From contig CM036209.1 in NCBI GenBank assembly GCA_020631735.1, forward strand, positions 4,749,451 through 4,813,450: a stretch of DNA of 64,000 bases, written 5' to 3'. The translations under genes and the position numbers were made by a program. Source of the stretch: Saccharum officinarum (lineage: Eukaryota > Streptophyta > Magnoliopsida > Poales > Poaceae). Below are positions 1 through 12,175 of the stretch, in pieces. Each line of letters starts with the position of its first letter. The first letter of the stretch is position 1. The notes below the pieces were generated by a model. The model made no database searches, was not told the origin of the DNA, and worked only from the letters and a program-made list of their open reading frames with translations.

Positions 1-1844
1 AGGATAATATTGAAGTATCAAGAATGGTAATGCAGTAATTAGGTTATCACTCAACTCCTATCACCGAATGCAATCAAGCATTAACAAAGTGAAGTAAAGC
101 TTTTTAAAACACAAGGAAGGTTTAAATGCATCCAAGGCTTGCCTTGGTCGACGGGGATTTCAGGTTCAGGGTCAGTTCCACAGATGTCAAATCCCACCTC
201 CACGGACGTCGGCTCTTCTTCGGGGACGGATTCAACTTCGGAAATCTCCTCGTTCACGAGGACTACACGTGATAAAAACATATGCTCAATATGATGAAGT
301 ACGAAACATGATGCTCGGTGGATGCAGAACATGATTACACAGTTGAGTACAACTTTCCTTCATGGTACCGTTGTAAACAATAACATTAACCTAACCCGAA
401 AGTAGAGTTTCATTAGGTTAACTTCTTCGCTAATGACTTTCGTTAATCACATGAAATAATACCACTTAAGCCATAATAAAACGATTAAGAGAGCTCAACA
501 ATCAATTAAAGGTGCTAAAAGTCATTAAGTGTTAATGACCCAAAGTCAACATTCAATCACAAAGTCAAACAACCTTAAGTCATTAAGCTCTAATTACATG
601 GTCAGCTAATTAATTAATAAAGCATAAATTAAGTATAAAATCAACTTCATCTAATCAAGTTCAAACTTTTCCTACGGATTGGCCATAGTCTAAAATAGTG
701 TCAAAACAAATTTCATGATTTTTAGATTAATATTTTAATTACTAAAATTCCTGGAAGTTGCATTTAACATTTAATTGAGCTAATTAAATAACTTACAAAA
801 TGTAATCAAAATTTTCATTTCATATTTTCTCTAAATATTACACAGTACATATAGGCTTCACAAAATTTTTCAATATTTTTGAAGCTTCACAAAAATTCCA
901 TTGAAATAAACAAAACTAATACTATTTAACATTTTTGAAAAAGAAAAACAAAATCGGCAACACGGGCCGCTATCCCTTCTCCCTCACTCAGCCCAGCTGG
1001 ACGCGCAGCCCACCCGCGCGCGCTCGTGCTCGCGGCCCAGCCGCGCGCCTGCTCTCCCTCCCTCTCTCTCTCGGCCCATCAGAGACAGGCCGACCTAGCT
1101 CCCTCTCCCTCCTGCTCTTCTCTCCCTGCCTCTTCCCACGGTCCGGCCATGGCGGCACGGTGGCCGCCCGGCGACCACGACGCCGGTGACACAACCCTGA
1201 CCAACCAACCCGACCATCATGACCTACACGACACCGTGAACACCCTCGGACAATTCACACGACCGCAGACCCCCCTCCCCCCCGAGGGAGCCCCATCCCA
1301 GCCATGGCGGCACGGTGGCCGCGGTGACCGTCGCCCCGATAAGCAAAGCCAATAACGATCAAATTGAATGCATGGGAAGCATGAGTGGCTCACCGCAAGT
1401 GTAGCTGGGAAACTGGTATGCATGGAGAGGCGGTGGAGGTGGCTGGCCACGTGAGGCGGCGCAGTGGCTACGGCTCACTGGAGAAGAAGAAGGAGGCTGC
1501 AGTGCTGGTACTCCGAGCGAGCTGGGCTAGTGCTAGCGAGTCTAAGAGATGCGCAGGAGTGAGGCGAACAGGTTGACACAGTCGCCTTAGCCGGAGGTGG
1601 CTTGACGGCGGCAGCAGCGAGCGGCGGAGCTAGGCGGCAGTGACTGCAAAACAGAGAAGAAGAAAACGAAAACGACGAGGCTAGGCTTTATAGTGGTGGC
1701 TGAGCAACAATAAGGCGCCACACGGGCGGGTTGGCCACGCGAAGCAGCAGCTGGTGACCGCGGCACGGCTAGAAGATGGCCGAAGGCCACGGCGGCTCGC
1801 CGGCGCCCATACAGCGCGCTGCCCGGCCATGATTCATCGGTCAC
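1..1844. other. Gene-free, repeat-derived stretch
   Basis: I see no convincing gene here. Bases 1-930 are AT-rich with many short direct echoes. Bases 960-1840 switch sharply to GC-rich, low-complexity sequence, in which a stretch of about 20 bp containing GGCGGCACGGTGGCC occurs twice (near 1150 and 1305). A short minus-strand reading frame at 81-332 has an acidic run but matches no domain I recognise. Given the LTR-like sequence that follows, this is probably internal or flanking retroelement DNA. That is inference. Confidence 0.4.
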
Positions 1845-4837
1845 TGTAGCACCCTCCCAATCTTTAGATTTCAAAACTGTTTTTTAAAATTACTTCCAAA
1901 AACATGTAGTAACTTGAAAAATTCCTAAGATATGAAATCTTCAGAATTTCAAGCTCTACAAGTTTCATGTTGAAAACTTTCTCAAATTCAGCCTAGATTT
2001 TGAAATTTGAATTTGAAATCAAAAGGAGATATTTTTTTGAAATTTGGTAATTTCAAAATTACTTTAAATTTTATATTGAAACTCCAAAAACTCAAAACAC
2101 CAAAGTTGTACATCTAACCAAGACCTACAACTTTGCTATTCAAACTATTTTCAAATTTTCCTTCATTTTGAAATTTGGGTTTTGAAAGCCCAAGTTTGGT
2201 TTTGGTAATTAATGACACCAAGTTGCTAATGTCATATGTTAAGTGGTTTGAGTTAGGCATAAGCAACAAATGTGATGAAGGTGTATGTGGCAAGGAGTGG
2301 TGGCCACAAGATCACAAAGAGATGGTGCATGGACATAAAATAACGATCATGGTGGTGATGCATATGAAATAATGATCATGGTGATCAAGCATGAGGAGAT
2401 GGACATGAAATAAAGTGATTAAGGCAAACGTATAATCATAGGGTTTGCTTTTACGAGTCTAAGATGAGTAGAGAAGTGATTAACCTGGTTTAGGATTCAT
2501 AGCCGACTATCAAGAGGGGCAATCACAGTTAGCTCGTGAATCAAGTGCTACTAGGTCATCATCTTGAGCATATGCATTAGGATCTAGTAGGGAGCTAACG
2601 TAATGCCTTGAAAAATGATTGTGAAAATTCTAACACACGTGCACATGGTGTTATACACATGATGGTGTTGGCACATTAGCGAAGGCGGCGGAGTTTGAGC
2701 AGTAGATAGGGGTTTGGGGTTTTCGGGCATTTTCGAGAAAATGAAATGTCTATTTTCCATTGCGCCGGATGCGAGAACTAGAGGCGAAGTCGCGGAGGTG
2801 GTCATCGCTATTTTGCAAGCGACAGACGCTGGTCGCGGAGGCGACAGACACTGGCCCTACGTCTGTCCGCTTACCCTTGGCGTGGTCAGCAGAGGAGGAG
2901 GCGACGGACGCGCGGACGCTCACGTGACAAACGCTGGCGTCAGTGTCTGTCGCTCAGTGTTCGGCGGCCTAGCGAGCGCGTGAGCGTCAGACACTAAGCC
3001 GCGTCTGCTAATCGACCAACAGACGTGTCTGTCGTGGCTGAGCGGGGCGCGGGAGTGTTCTGGACCGCGTCTGTCGCGCGACAAACGCTAGAGCGGTCTC
3101 GCGTCGGACGCGTCTGACGCTGGGAGTCGACCGTTGGATTTCAAACGAGCAGTGGACACGTGGTGACGTTTGAGAGCGACAGACGCTAAGGTCGCGTCTG
3201 TTGGCTTGGCGACAGACGCGTCTGTCGCCCTCGATAGGGGTATAAGGGCCAGTGGCTTTTCCATTCGCTATAAATAAGAGATGGCCGGCCCTTGGGGGTT
3301 CTCCCTTGCATATTTGAGATATTGATGCACACTTTGAGATAGAGAACTTCCCCTCCACTCATCTTCTTGCTTGGTTCTTGAGAGTTGCATCTAGTGGCAC
3401 TTGATTCTTGAGTTCGCTACGGATTGCTTGTTACTCTTGGGTGTTTCTCGACACCCTAGACGGCTTAGAGCAGCGGTGGTGTTTAGCTCGTGATTGGAGA
3501 TTGTTTCGAGCCCCACCAAGCGATTGTGAGGGGTTCTTGAGCCTTCCCCGCGGGAGTTCGCGAATTGGCTACTCTAGTGGAGCTCGTAGCTTGGAGGATC
3601 TCCATCTTGTGAGTGGATGTGCGGCACCCGCTGAGGGTTCAACTCTTGATAGTTGATTAGCTCACGATCCATCAAGTGGGTGTATCGCCACAACGAGGAG
3701 TAGCTTGCCGGGGAACAAGTGAACCTCGGTAAAAAAAATCTTGTGTCATCTTATTGCTGATGATTTCATTTATGTATGTGATCACATTGATTGCTTGGTA
3801 CTTTGGACATATCTCTTCTCATCAACGTTGGTATATCTATTTAAGCTCTCTTCTTTACTTATTGTTTTTTGCCTTGTTTAGCTTGAGTAGAATAGCTTAT
3901 CACATAGGAGTAAGTAGCTTAGTGACTTAGCTTTGTTGGTGTGAATTAGAGACCATAGTCTTGTTCACTAAAATTGTATAGGTGGCTTGCTTAGTATAGT
4001 TGAGCTAGTGCTAGAATTAGCATCACCATCTTTTATACTAACCATTGTTGATTAGTGAAGCTTGTAGATTTTTAAATAGGCTATTCACCCCTCTTTAGTC
4101 ATTTGGACCTTACAGGTTTGGGGATGAAAAGGGGTCAAATTTGAAATTTGCTTCTTTTCAAAATTACTCAAAATTTTACACTAAAACTTTGAAAACTCAA
4201 AACACCAAACTTGTAGCCCTTGAAAAGATCTACAAACTTGGTTTTAAACTTTTTCCCAAATTTTTCTTAGATTTTGAATTATTCAAAAAGGGGTAAATGA
4301 GGGTTTTGAATTTTAGGGTTTTCGGAAAAATTTCAAATTGAAACTTGTTGCTACATTAATTGGTGAGTATTTAGTGATCACACTATCATCCAAGGGCATC
4401 ATTGAGTCAAGCATCACATGTTTGACCAAATGCCACTCTTGGTTGACTAGGTTGACTTCGGAAAATCTTTTAATAATTCCTCAAATTTGAATCCAAATTC
4501 GAATCGGAAAACTCGCAACAAGTTTTTGATTCCAAATTCAAACTCAAACTTGAAGCTTCATTTTAAGAGTTGGACTTGAGCTTATACCCTACACTTGACA
4601 CTAGTGTATAACACAATCATACACCTCAGATTACGTAGGGTGCAAACTAAGTATTTGCGACAACATTCTAAATTAGGGCTTTTGGATTCGAGTCACACAT
4701 CACAAAAGCACATTCAATCTACGAAATGTAAACTTATTTTAGTTGATGCCCATCATGGTTAACTTAATCATGAATGCTTTGCAGTGCATATGATGACATG
4801 GCAAACTTTTAATTACTATAACACCAAGGGTGTTACA
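1845..4837. mobile_element. Older LTR-like sequence, split by a younger solo LTR
   Basis: The block opens with TGTAGCACCC at 1845 and closes with GGGTGTTACA at 4837, an imperfect inverted pair of the TG...CA kind that bounds plant gypsy LTRs. Removing the nested insertion (2183-4119) leaves about 1.06 kb of AT-rich sequence full of AAATTTGAAAT-type runs on both sides. I found no matching target duplication, primer-binding site or polypurine tract, so it may be a solo LTR or a fragment, and its orientation is unknown. Confidence 0.45.
2183..4114 (+). mobile_element. Solo LTR with 5-bp target duplication (copia SIRE/Maximus-like)
   Basis: The element starts TGAAAGCC and ends CCTTACA. It is flanked on both sides by the same five bases, GGTTT (2178-2182 and 4115-4119), the duplication expected of LTR-element integration. 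Only one LTR-length unit (1932 bp) is present and no gag or pol lies inside, so this is a solo LTR left by recombination between two LTRs. The 3' part reads like the end of large cereal copia LTRs (CTATTCACCCCTC, then the terminus). The middle third (about 2820-3240) is rich in GACAGACGC and its complement GCGTCTGTC. The family name is from memory of similar LTRs and is tentative. Confidence 0.8.
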
Positions 4838-4919
4838 CAGGCGGCCAGGAGTGGGGCTGTCGCTAGCCGGGCCCAAGCTAGGTGCAGGCTGTCGACTGGC
4901 CGGAACCGGCCGTTCCCTG

Positions 4920-5280
4920 CTCTCATGTTATAAAAACAAATGTTGCAAGCGTATGTTTTAAGTGTTTCAGATGTTTCAGAGGTATGTTATAAGTGTTTCG
5001 TGCGGATGTTGCAAAAGTAGATCGGGATGTTGCATATGTTGCAAACGTCTGTTTTCAATGTTTTATCTGTTTTTCCAGACATATGTTGCAAGCGTGTTAT
5101 TTGGATAATGCATATGTTTCACACATATGTTGCAAGTGTTTTTTGGATGTTGCGTATGTTTTACAATGATTTTCAAGTGTTTTTTAAGTGTTTCAGATGC
5201 AAGTTTCAAGTGTTTCATTTGCCTTCAGACGTATATTGCAAGTGTTGCATCTGGATGTTTTAAAAGTAGATCGGGTGTTA
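4920..5280. repeat. Dispersed grass repeat built of degenerate TGTTGCAAGTGTTT units
   Basis: The stretch repeats variants of ATGTTGCAAGTGTTT and TTTCAGATGTTTCAGAG at short, irregular spacing and twice carries AAAAGTAGATCGGG (about 5017 and 5266). I have seen similar sequence near ends of grass DNA transposons but cannot assign the family. Reading frames across it are artefacts of the repetition. Confidence 0.5.
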
Positions 5281-5427
5281 CATCTCCGTCCTCGCATTCT
5301 ATTACCTCATCTCGGTGTCTCCTCCTCTCAATGCTGGCTAGGCATCCGCCACCCCCTCTCCCTCTTCTCGATGTTGTTGACCCTCGAGGCGGTGCGGGAC
5401 TTGTGTGGGCGTGGAAAACATATTGCA

Positions 5428-5680
5428 CACTACTACACAAAATCTTTTCCGAGATGGGTATTTTTATTAACGGAGACGGGCATTGCAACTGCCTCCGTCC
5501 AAAGGTAGTTAATGTGAATTAACGTGCCCACCTCGGTTAATCAATTAATGCCGTTAATGTTCTCTAAAAAAACCCAAAAACCAAAAAAACTTGCAACTTT
5601 GGAGAATCAAACCTATGACCTAGCGCTCAACATTACCACGTCTCTACCACTGCACCACACACTCATTCATGTCTGTATAT
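5428..5680 (+). mobile_element. CACTA transposon left end (partial)
   Basis: The sequence begins CACTACTACACAAAATC and continues into a subterminal zone with CGGAGACGGGC and CCTCGGTTAA motifs, the layout of grass CACTA (CMC/En-Spm) ends. No partner end (GTAGTAGTG) was found at a sensible distance, and no transposase is visible, so this is a fragment or the start of a nonautonomous copy. The right limit given is only where the recognisable subterminal repeats fade. Confidence 0.5.
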
Positions 5681-5799
5681 AATATGCTATCTTTTTATAT
5701 AAATATTTGCAATCTTATATTGGATATTTTAGCTACTAAATTAATTCAAATGAAAAAACTTTTAACTATAAAGATTTAAATCTTGTGAAGTACTACAAC

Positions 5800-6535
5800 T
5801 TTCCGAGGAATCTATGTACTGGATCGTGCATTGTTGGAAGTTGATCTTTGGGTGAAAAAGGAAGGGGAGGGATCAACTGATGAACGATTACTTTCCGAGT
5901 ATGTTGAGATTTGCTTGCACTCCAGTTTCGATAAAATGTGCTTGGAGCAGATTCACAATGAAGATGCAATCTTGCACACTGGCGGAGCTTCATGGAGGCG
6001 AAGCTGGGCACCTGCCCCCCTTCCTTCTATGCTTTGTCATTGTATATTGTATTGTTTTTTCTTTTTGCTCTATAAAATTCTGCTTTTGTGAAGCTATGCA
6101 TGGAGAGGGACAAGTCTGGCTGCAGATAACAAACAGAAAATGATAGAAGAGCCTACATTATATTGCTGCTATCTACTATAATTGCCATTAATATAAGTAC
6201 GAATGTATATATTAATGATATTATATGCATTGCCGTTCATTTCTTGCGTCAATTACTGTTCACTAGTTTTTTTTAAATTCGCTCCCCCTTTAATTTGTGT
6301 CAAGCTCCGCCACTGATCTTGCATATGGACTTTATGTTCCTTTCAGAGTGTTGAGGCAGTTGTAGAGGTGTTAATAGGTGTCGACAGTCCTCGTTACGTG
6401 GGATTCATTGCTTCTAGTAGTTGTTTTGATAAGGAGACTTTGCTTTTCGTGGGAAAATGTTTTCAGGGCAAGCTTTACGCATGTGGTTGCAATGACGGTA
6501 GAAAAAAAATTGAGTATTTGCTTGGAAATAAATGA
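5800..6535 (+). pseudogene. DUF6598-like gene remnant interrupted by a hAT MITE
   Basis: Translation around 5830-5970 gives an acidic segment containing EVDLWVKKEG, DERLLSEYVEI and FDKMCLEQIH. After the MITE (5977-6315) it resumes at about 6342 with SVEAVVEVLIGVDSP and LLFVGKCFQGK, and then, one frame away, VVAMTVEKKLSICLEI. The order and spacing resemble the grass-specific DUF6598 domain, which is of unknown function. The copy is broken by the MITE, by a frame change near 6470 and by missing ends. No promoter or intact start is visible. The family call is by memory of conserved words and is moderately sure. Confidence 0.5.
5977..6315. mobile_element. Nonautonomous hAT element (339 bp)
   Basis: The termini are CACTGGCGGAGCTT and AAGCTCCGCCACTG, inverted with one mismatch. 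They are flanked by a perfect 8-bp duplication ATCTTGCA (5969-5976 and 6316-6323), the size made by hAT transposases. It has no coding capacity. It shares its CAGTGGCGGA terminus with the elements at 41939-42691 and 43115-43285. Confidence 0.85.
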
Positions 6536-6540
6536 AACCA

Positions 6541-6634
6541 GATTCTTAAAAACTAGGGATCCAAACACCCACACCAGTTTTTGCTCAGAATCTAGATTTT
6601 AGAAACTAGAGACAAAAACTAGTTTTTAAGAATC
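6541..6634. repeat. Short inverted repeat (hairpin, MITE-like)
   Basis: GATTCTTAAAAACTA at 6541-6555 is matched by its exact reverse complement at 6620-6634, with about 64 bp between. The inner sequence includes GGATCCAAACACCC, a phrase common at ends of cereal MITEs. No target duplication was identified. Confidence 0.45.
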
Positions 6635-6925
6635 TAAAACTCATCCATACAGGCCCTTACTAGTTAGGCTAGGTAGGGTCTGAAATTTTAGGATACGTTG
6701 GAAAAGACGTTTTGTAGCGATGAATCTAGAGCAGTGTGAAGTCATTCACACTCAGCTTTCTTCACACGTCATAAGCTGTAGTGCTCAAATATGTCTGACA
6801 CTAAGATGAACTTAATTACGACACAAATTTGGTTTTAGCAAGTAACACCATAGGGCAGAGAAGGAAGGAAGGTACAACGAGTACTAGCCAACTGACTGGA
6901 TGATTGTACAAAATGTCAGCATGTA

Positions 6926-7154
6926 CTCCCTCCATCCCAAATTATAAGACGTTTGACTTTTTTATTCTAAATTTGACTACTCGTCTTATTAAAAAAATTT
7001 GTGCAAACATAGTCAAATTTAAGTCATCCTTGAAGAACTTTTATTAATAAAGCAAGCCACGATAAAAAAATTTGATATTTTGCAAAAAAATTTAAATAAA
7101 ATAAGTGGTCGTGTCAAAAAAAAGTCAAACGTCTTATAATTTGGTATGGACCAG
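6926..7154. mobile_element. Stowaway-type MITE
   Basis: It starts CTCCCTCCATCCCAAATTAT and ends with a degenerate inverted copy (ATAATTTGGTATGGACCAG). TA dinucleotides flank it at 6924-6925 and 7155-7156. The inner part is AT-rich, with AAGACGTTTGACTTT mirrored by its complement near 7120. This fits Tc1/mariner-derived Stowaway MITEs of grasses. Confidence 0.8.
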
Positions 7155-7862
7155 TAATTCACAGGGACAGTTGGAGCACAACAGTAGAACTTTTCTCTAA
7201 TTTTCATTTGTACACAAAAATACTAAAAAGCGCATCCACGTAGCCTGATTAAATCAGTTAACTGCGAGTGTGAAGATGAGAATTTATCCATCCAGTTCTA
7301 TATGCAAACACGATGGCAAATATTACTTGAGAATGATTGCCCGAGGGACCACCCGAGATCCTCTTGCGCAGCAATGTTTCAGTTCACAGTTTCAGACTTA
7401 CTGCTGCTAGTTGTTCACCGGTTCATTCTTGACAGCTGCTGCTAGTTCTTCACCAAAAATCTTCACTTCTCATCTTATATAAGCTAGAGGTGTATGATCA
7501 CTGTTCAGTCGATACATTTCACTGTATATCCACCAGCCACTCCACTACTAAAACTCATATCACACCAAAAGCGGCCAAACTGACACGATGTAGACCTTAG
7601 ACACGAACATCATAGCTATTCTTGAAGTTTGAGCAACAGATACATTACCACTGCATCCCAAACTACATCTGCCACTTTGCACTGTTTTATTCTCACAACA
7701 GCAGCTTGTGTTACAGACACGAGACGCACGGCGAAAATAACTACTAGAAAGTACGGTTTCCAGCATTAGTTGGAAGCCTGCATGGTTGTACTGCTGCAGC
7801 AGAGATACTATAAACGTCTACTAGGTTCTAACTTCTAAGCGCTAACAGCGACACTGCAAACA
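7155..7862. other. 3' flank / probable 3' UTR of the hnRNP-like gene
   Basis: No reading frame of note is present. The bases nearest 7862 lie downstream of the stop codon of the minus-strand RNA-binding protein gene and probably include its 3' UTR. No clear polyadenylation signal could be chosen among several AT-rich candidates. Confidence 0.4.
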
Positions 7863-10800
7863 TCAATAGGGACGGTGCCGACCCCTGCGGCTGTTGTTGT
7901 TACTACTACCACTTTCATCTCCCCTCTGTCGCCTTCCACCAGAGCTGGATCCACCACCACCGCTGCCACCATTATAACAACCACCTTTCTGTGGCGGAGG
8001 TGAAGTCATAGGCACAGGCTGCTGCCCTGCAGGCTGTGGTCTGCCAAAGACCAAGGAAAATATGAAGGGAATCAACAAGGTAATATCACTGCAACAGTTG
8101 GTTCAGAGAACTGCTCTTAAGATCTAAGATGAGACGAAGAAAAAATGATGCAAGGACCAAAGAAAATTTCACAAAAACTACTACAACAGAGATACTCTTT
8201 TCACCTAGATTCTCTAGGTCTGCCTCTTGTCAAATTTAAGAGCCACAGATACTAAATAAATTACATGTGTTTTAACAGAGACAAGGCATTTGGTAGGTGT
8301 GCCACACTTTTTACATCCTCAACTTTATGTTATAAGCACACATTGATCGAACCATTTCTTCTCCGTAAACAGATGTATTAACGAGAAACCACCATATGTT
8401 TATCAATGGACTCCCACCAACAGGTTTACAACGACAACATTGGGGACCAGATGTAGTGAGTGTTGGGCTTACGCTAGCAAATCAATGTAATGTATGCTGT
8501 ATAAGCTTTATAGAGTAATACTTAGGATAGAAGAAATACTTACATGTATACAAGACGGCCATCTGGTAGAACCATTGGGATCATAGTTGAACCTAGAGGA
8601 GCACCTGGAACATACAACATTGGCTGCACAAGTATGAAGAATGTCAAAGATAAACAGTAGTTAGAAGATATCACCCTCCTGTATATTTATTCCCTCATGC
8701 ATTGGGATGGTTTATAAATTATAAGATTTCATCTACCTGTGCAGCTTGAGCACCAAGCACACCATAAGCACCTGCCACTCCATTTACATGTGGATTGTAA
8801 GCGCCTGCCAGGCCATTTCCAAGTGGATTATAAGCTCCCATCAGTCCATATCCATGTGGGGTATAACTTGGGACCAATGGAGCTCCTTTAGGTACTGATG
8901 TCATATCATCCTTCTTTTCGGCAAGAGGATTTGCAAGTGAACAATCCAGCAGGTGACCTGATGGACAAAAAAAATCATGGCCTTCTGCATACATGAAGCA
9001 AAATTGACTAGCTATAGAAGGATGGTAGATAAGGAAACTCACCATCAAGTTCATATCTCTCAGTGTCCTTTAGAGCCTTCATAGCCATGGATCGTTCTTT
9101 GAAGTGAACAAAACCATACCGATTTTCATGACCAGCTTTTGCAGCAGGAAGAACAACTTTTGTAACTTCTCCAAGGTGCTCAAATAGCTTTTTCAGTTGC
9201 TCTTGAGTAACAGTCTTGGGCAGGTTTTTTACATATAATGATTTAACCTGAAGAAAAAAAACAGACATTCATATACAATATCATGATACAAGAAACATAA
9301 AAGGTACCATTTCCTCATGTGGGTCCATATACAATATCATGAATTCATGATAGAAGAAACATCAAATGTATCACTTTGTCATATGGTGCTCAGAACCTGT
9401 GCAGTAGAGGAAGATTCACCACCATTCTTGGTATCTGCCCAGCTGACATTAGGGGCATTTTTATCTAGTTTGAATTCTGGGGTAGACATCTTCTTCTTAG
9501 CATACTCTGCGCAAGCCTGGTTGTAGTATTCAATAAAGCCATAACCCTTGTTCGTATCTGAACGTGGTGCCTACAATAAATATACATTCAGATCAGAGTA
9601 ATAAAATAGCTGTAATGATGCACGCAGCATGCTAAAATAGTTGAACCATCCTAGTATTGTATCCATACCTTCACGAGATTAACTTTTAAAACTCCAGGAC
9701 CAACTTCCTCCACTGCTTCTTTGAAATCATGCTCTGTCCACTTATAGGGTATGTTCCCAATAAATAGCCTGTTCTTAGCCTGGGAGGAAGAAACTCTTAT
9801 CTTTTTTCCCTGTTATTACAAGAATCATAATAATAGCGTTCTAGTTAGTATCAAAATACAAGATACATGAATCAGGTAACAACGAGCCAGGAAGTACAAG
9901 CATGCATTCCTGTTCTTTGGGTTGTAAAACTAAGTTTGCAAAATATGTAGTCACAAATATTTTAAAAGGACCCCCAAATTTTTTATGAAACATAATCTAC
10001 AACCATCCACGATTCTGATTTCTGAAAATATAACTGAACACAGGGGTCAGCAACTAGTCACAAGGTTCTGTATTTCAAACTCAACAGTGGAACTGCTGCA
10101 AACTTTTTTTTTTTTAAATGCCAAGTGTATACGAGTGTAATCATATAACCTTGTACTTGGCTATGTTTCAAACTGATCCATGAAACTAAACATAAAGTCC
10201 ATAAAAATACAGTTTTCAACTTAGTTCCCTACTTGGGAAGATCTGTCTTATCAAATACTTGCTTTATCACATACACCCATCCTGTTGTAAAAAAATCAAT
10301 ATAAATAATGGCAATAATGGATAACATGAAGATCAACTATGAATTCAACCTAAAACAAACCTTTAGATCTTTATTGTTCAACTTCTGGATGGCCTTTAAA
10401 GCTAGCTCTTTAGTTCTGAAATTGACAAAAGCATACAGCTTACCACCCTTTCCTGGCATTCGCACCTGCAGAAAAGAAAAGAAAAGAAAAGAAAAGAAAA
10501 GGAAAAAGACTCCGAATTTAGAGCAAAACAAATGCAAAAGCTAGCACAGAGAAAGCAGGTAGTACTCACTTCCACTACTTCTCCAACAGACTCGCAGAGT
10601 TTTTTGAGATCGTCAGAAGAGACATCAGAGGAGATGCCCCCAACATAAACTTCGGATCCATGAGGAGGAAGAGCAAGAAGTTCAGCATGACTCTCTTTTT
10701 CATCCTCATCCTTATCAGCATCCACCATTTTACTGTCATGTTTAGCATCAACTTGACGTGCAACTTCAGTTTGTTCATACTCCTCTGGCTCTTCATACTC

Positions 10801-10938
10801 GACCTCCTCCTCAACTTCTTCATACTCAACTTCTTCCTCTTCATCTACCTCATCAGGATCATCAAACTCCAAATGGTCTGGTTGTTCGACCAATTCAGCT
10901 GATTTTGTGGAAGCAGCATTCTCTGTCCACCTCGGCAT
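7863..10938 (-). CDS. hnRNP Q/R-type RNA-binding protein, three RRMs, 8 coding exons
   Basis: Exons in transcript order: 10938-10570, 10465-10361, 9809-9669, 9570-9397, 9247-9043, 8957-8737, 8623-8544, 8040-7863. All junctions are GT/AG and phases add up to 490 residues. Residues 1-95 are very acidic (runs of E, D, Y). RRM1 starts at about 96 (EVYVGGI), RRM2 at about 171 (NRLFIGNI) and RRM3 at about 265 (KSLYVKNL). Each has an RNP1-like strand (YAFVNF, YGFIEY, YGFVHF). The tail has tandem GAYNP-type repeats, then Gly/Ser/Arg-rich sequence. This layout is that of SYNCRIP/hnRNP Q and the Arabidopsis LIF2 group, nuclear proteins that bind RNA and, for LIF2, associate with LHP1 chromatin. The start at 10938 is the first Met before the acidic domain. 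A spliced 5' UTR exon lies near 11.9 kb. Confidence 0.9.
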
Positions 10939-11860
10939 CTTCCAAAGCTCAAAGTTCCAAGGAAACTTTGGAACGAGCACGGGAACCAACAATATTGGGG
11001 GAGCAAAGTGATGATGTATGGATAGGAAGAAAAACAACAGAGACAGCTAGAAAAATGATACTTAATAATCTGCAATTGGGTTCAGCCATGGGTATCCAAG
11101 TAGGAAATGGGATCACAAAGTAAGCGACTGTTAAGGAACGAACGCAGAAATAGCCGTAAGCACAGATGGATGGTATGGAAGGCTTTCAAGAATGCGATAG
11201 CATCGGCCGCATGAGCATGCAAAAGAGGGCAAGCAAAGACGATGCTATCTGAAATTCTGAAGTATAATTGAGCAGGCTGGTGTAATTGCAAGGTACCAAC
11301 ATTCCATGAGGAATGGAGGGAAAGAAAACAGAAAACAAAACAGGAATTAGAGAACAATGCACATAATATGAGAAAACAAAAACAAGACCTGAGCCCAAGT
11401 AAACAGCAAAATTAGCGGATAATCTTGACTAATAATGACAATACATGCGGAAACTGGTCCTTCTGTCGGTCTATAACCTGAGCAACTTTCACACTTATGC
11501 AAGTTCCTCTGCTTTATATGCATTCGAAAATTAAATTCATCTTCTTTCACATAAACATAGCAGCTATCTAATCGTGGTACAGTCAAACATTTCATTTGAG
11601 CACAGAAACACCTCAGTCAACATAATACCAACATGCTCCAGTGTATTATATAAACTATCGTTCTCCTCAGATCCGGGGACGGAGCCAGCAAAGGACATGG
11701 GTGTACACATTTACACCCGATAATTTTTGGGGAAAAAATCGAAGATGGTAGGCATATACACTACAGTGTAATCAGATTAGACGCGAATACAACTGGATTA
11801 AGTTAGGGTTCGGGTGCTCGGTCTCGCGCAGCGGTAACGGAAGAGGAGGGGTGTGAGTAC

Positions 11861-12085
11861 CTGGCTGGTGGGTGCTCTTCGCCGGCGAAGGGCACGAAGA
11901 TGATGGAGACCTGGTCACCTCGCGTAGGGCGGCGGCGGCGGCGGTCGCGCCGCACCTGAGGGGAACGGGAGAACCACGAGAGGGAGAGGGAGAAAGAGAG
12001 AGTATGCGGGGGAACAAAAGGCCGCCCGGCCCGCAATGAGCAATCGGTCAGCAGCGTCGCTCGTCTCGTATCTTGGGCCTTGGGC
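11861..12085 (-). promoter_or_regulatory. Promoter and noncoding first exon of the hnRNP-like gene
   Basis: On the minus strand, two GGCCCA/GGGCC-type site II elements (about 12068-12090) precede a pyrimidine-rich CTCTCTCTTTCTCCC leader and a GCC-repeat stretch. The exon ends with CCTTCGCCGGCGAAGAGC, a few more bases, then a consensus donor at 11861/11860 (CAG then GTACTC). The acceptor just before the coding exon could not be fixed; an AG about 30 bases upstream of the ATG is one candidate. Site II elements are typical of plant housekeeping and translation-related genes. The last 45 bases closely resemble the first exon at 47.99-48.06 kb. Confidence 0.6.
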
Positions 12086-12175
12086 CAGGGCGGGGGTGCG
12101 GGAGGTCCGGTGGCACTACAAAGCCTATGCGGGCTGGCACAGCTCATTCAGCGACGCGAAGGTATGATTTCTAGC

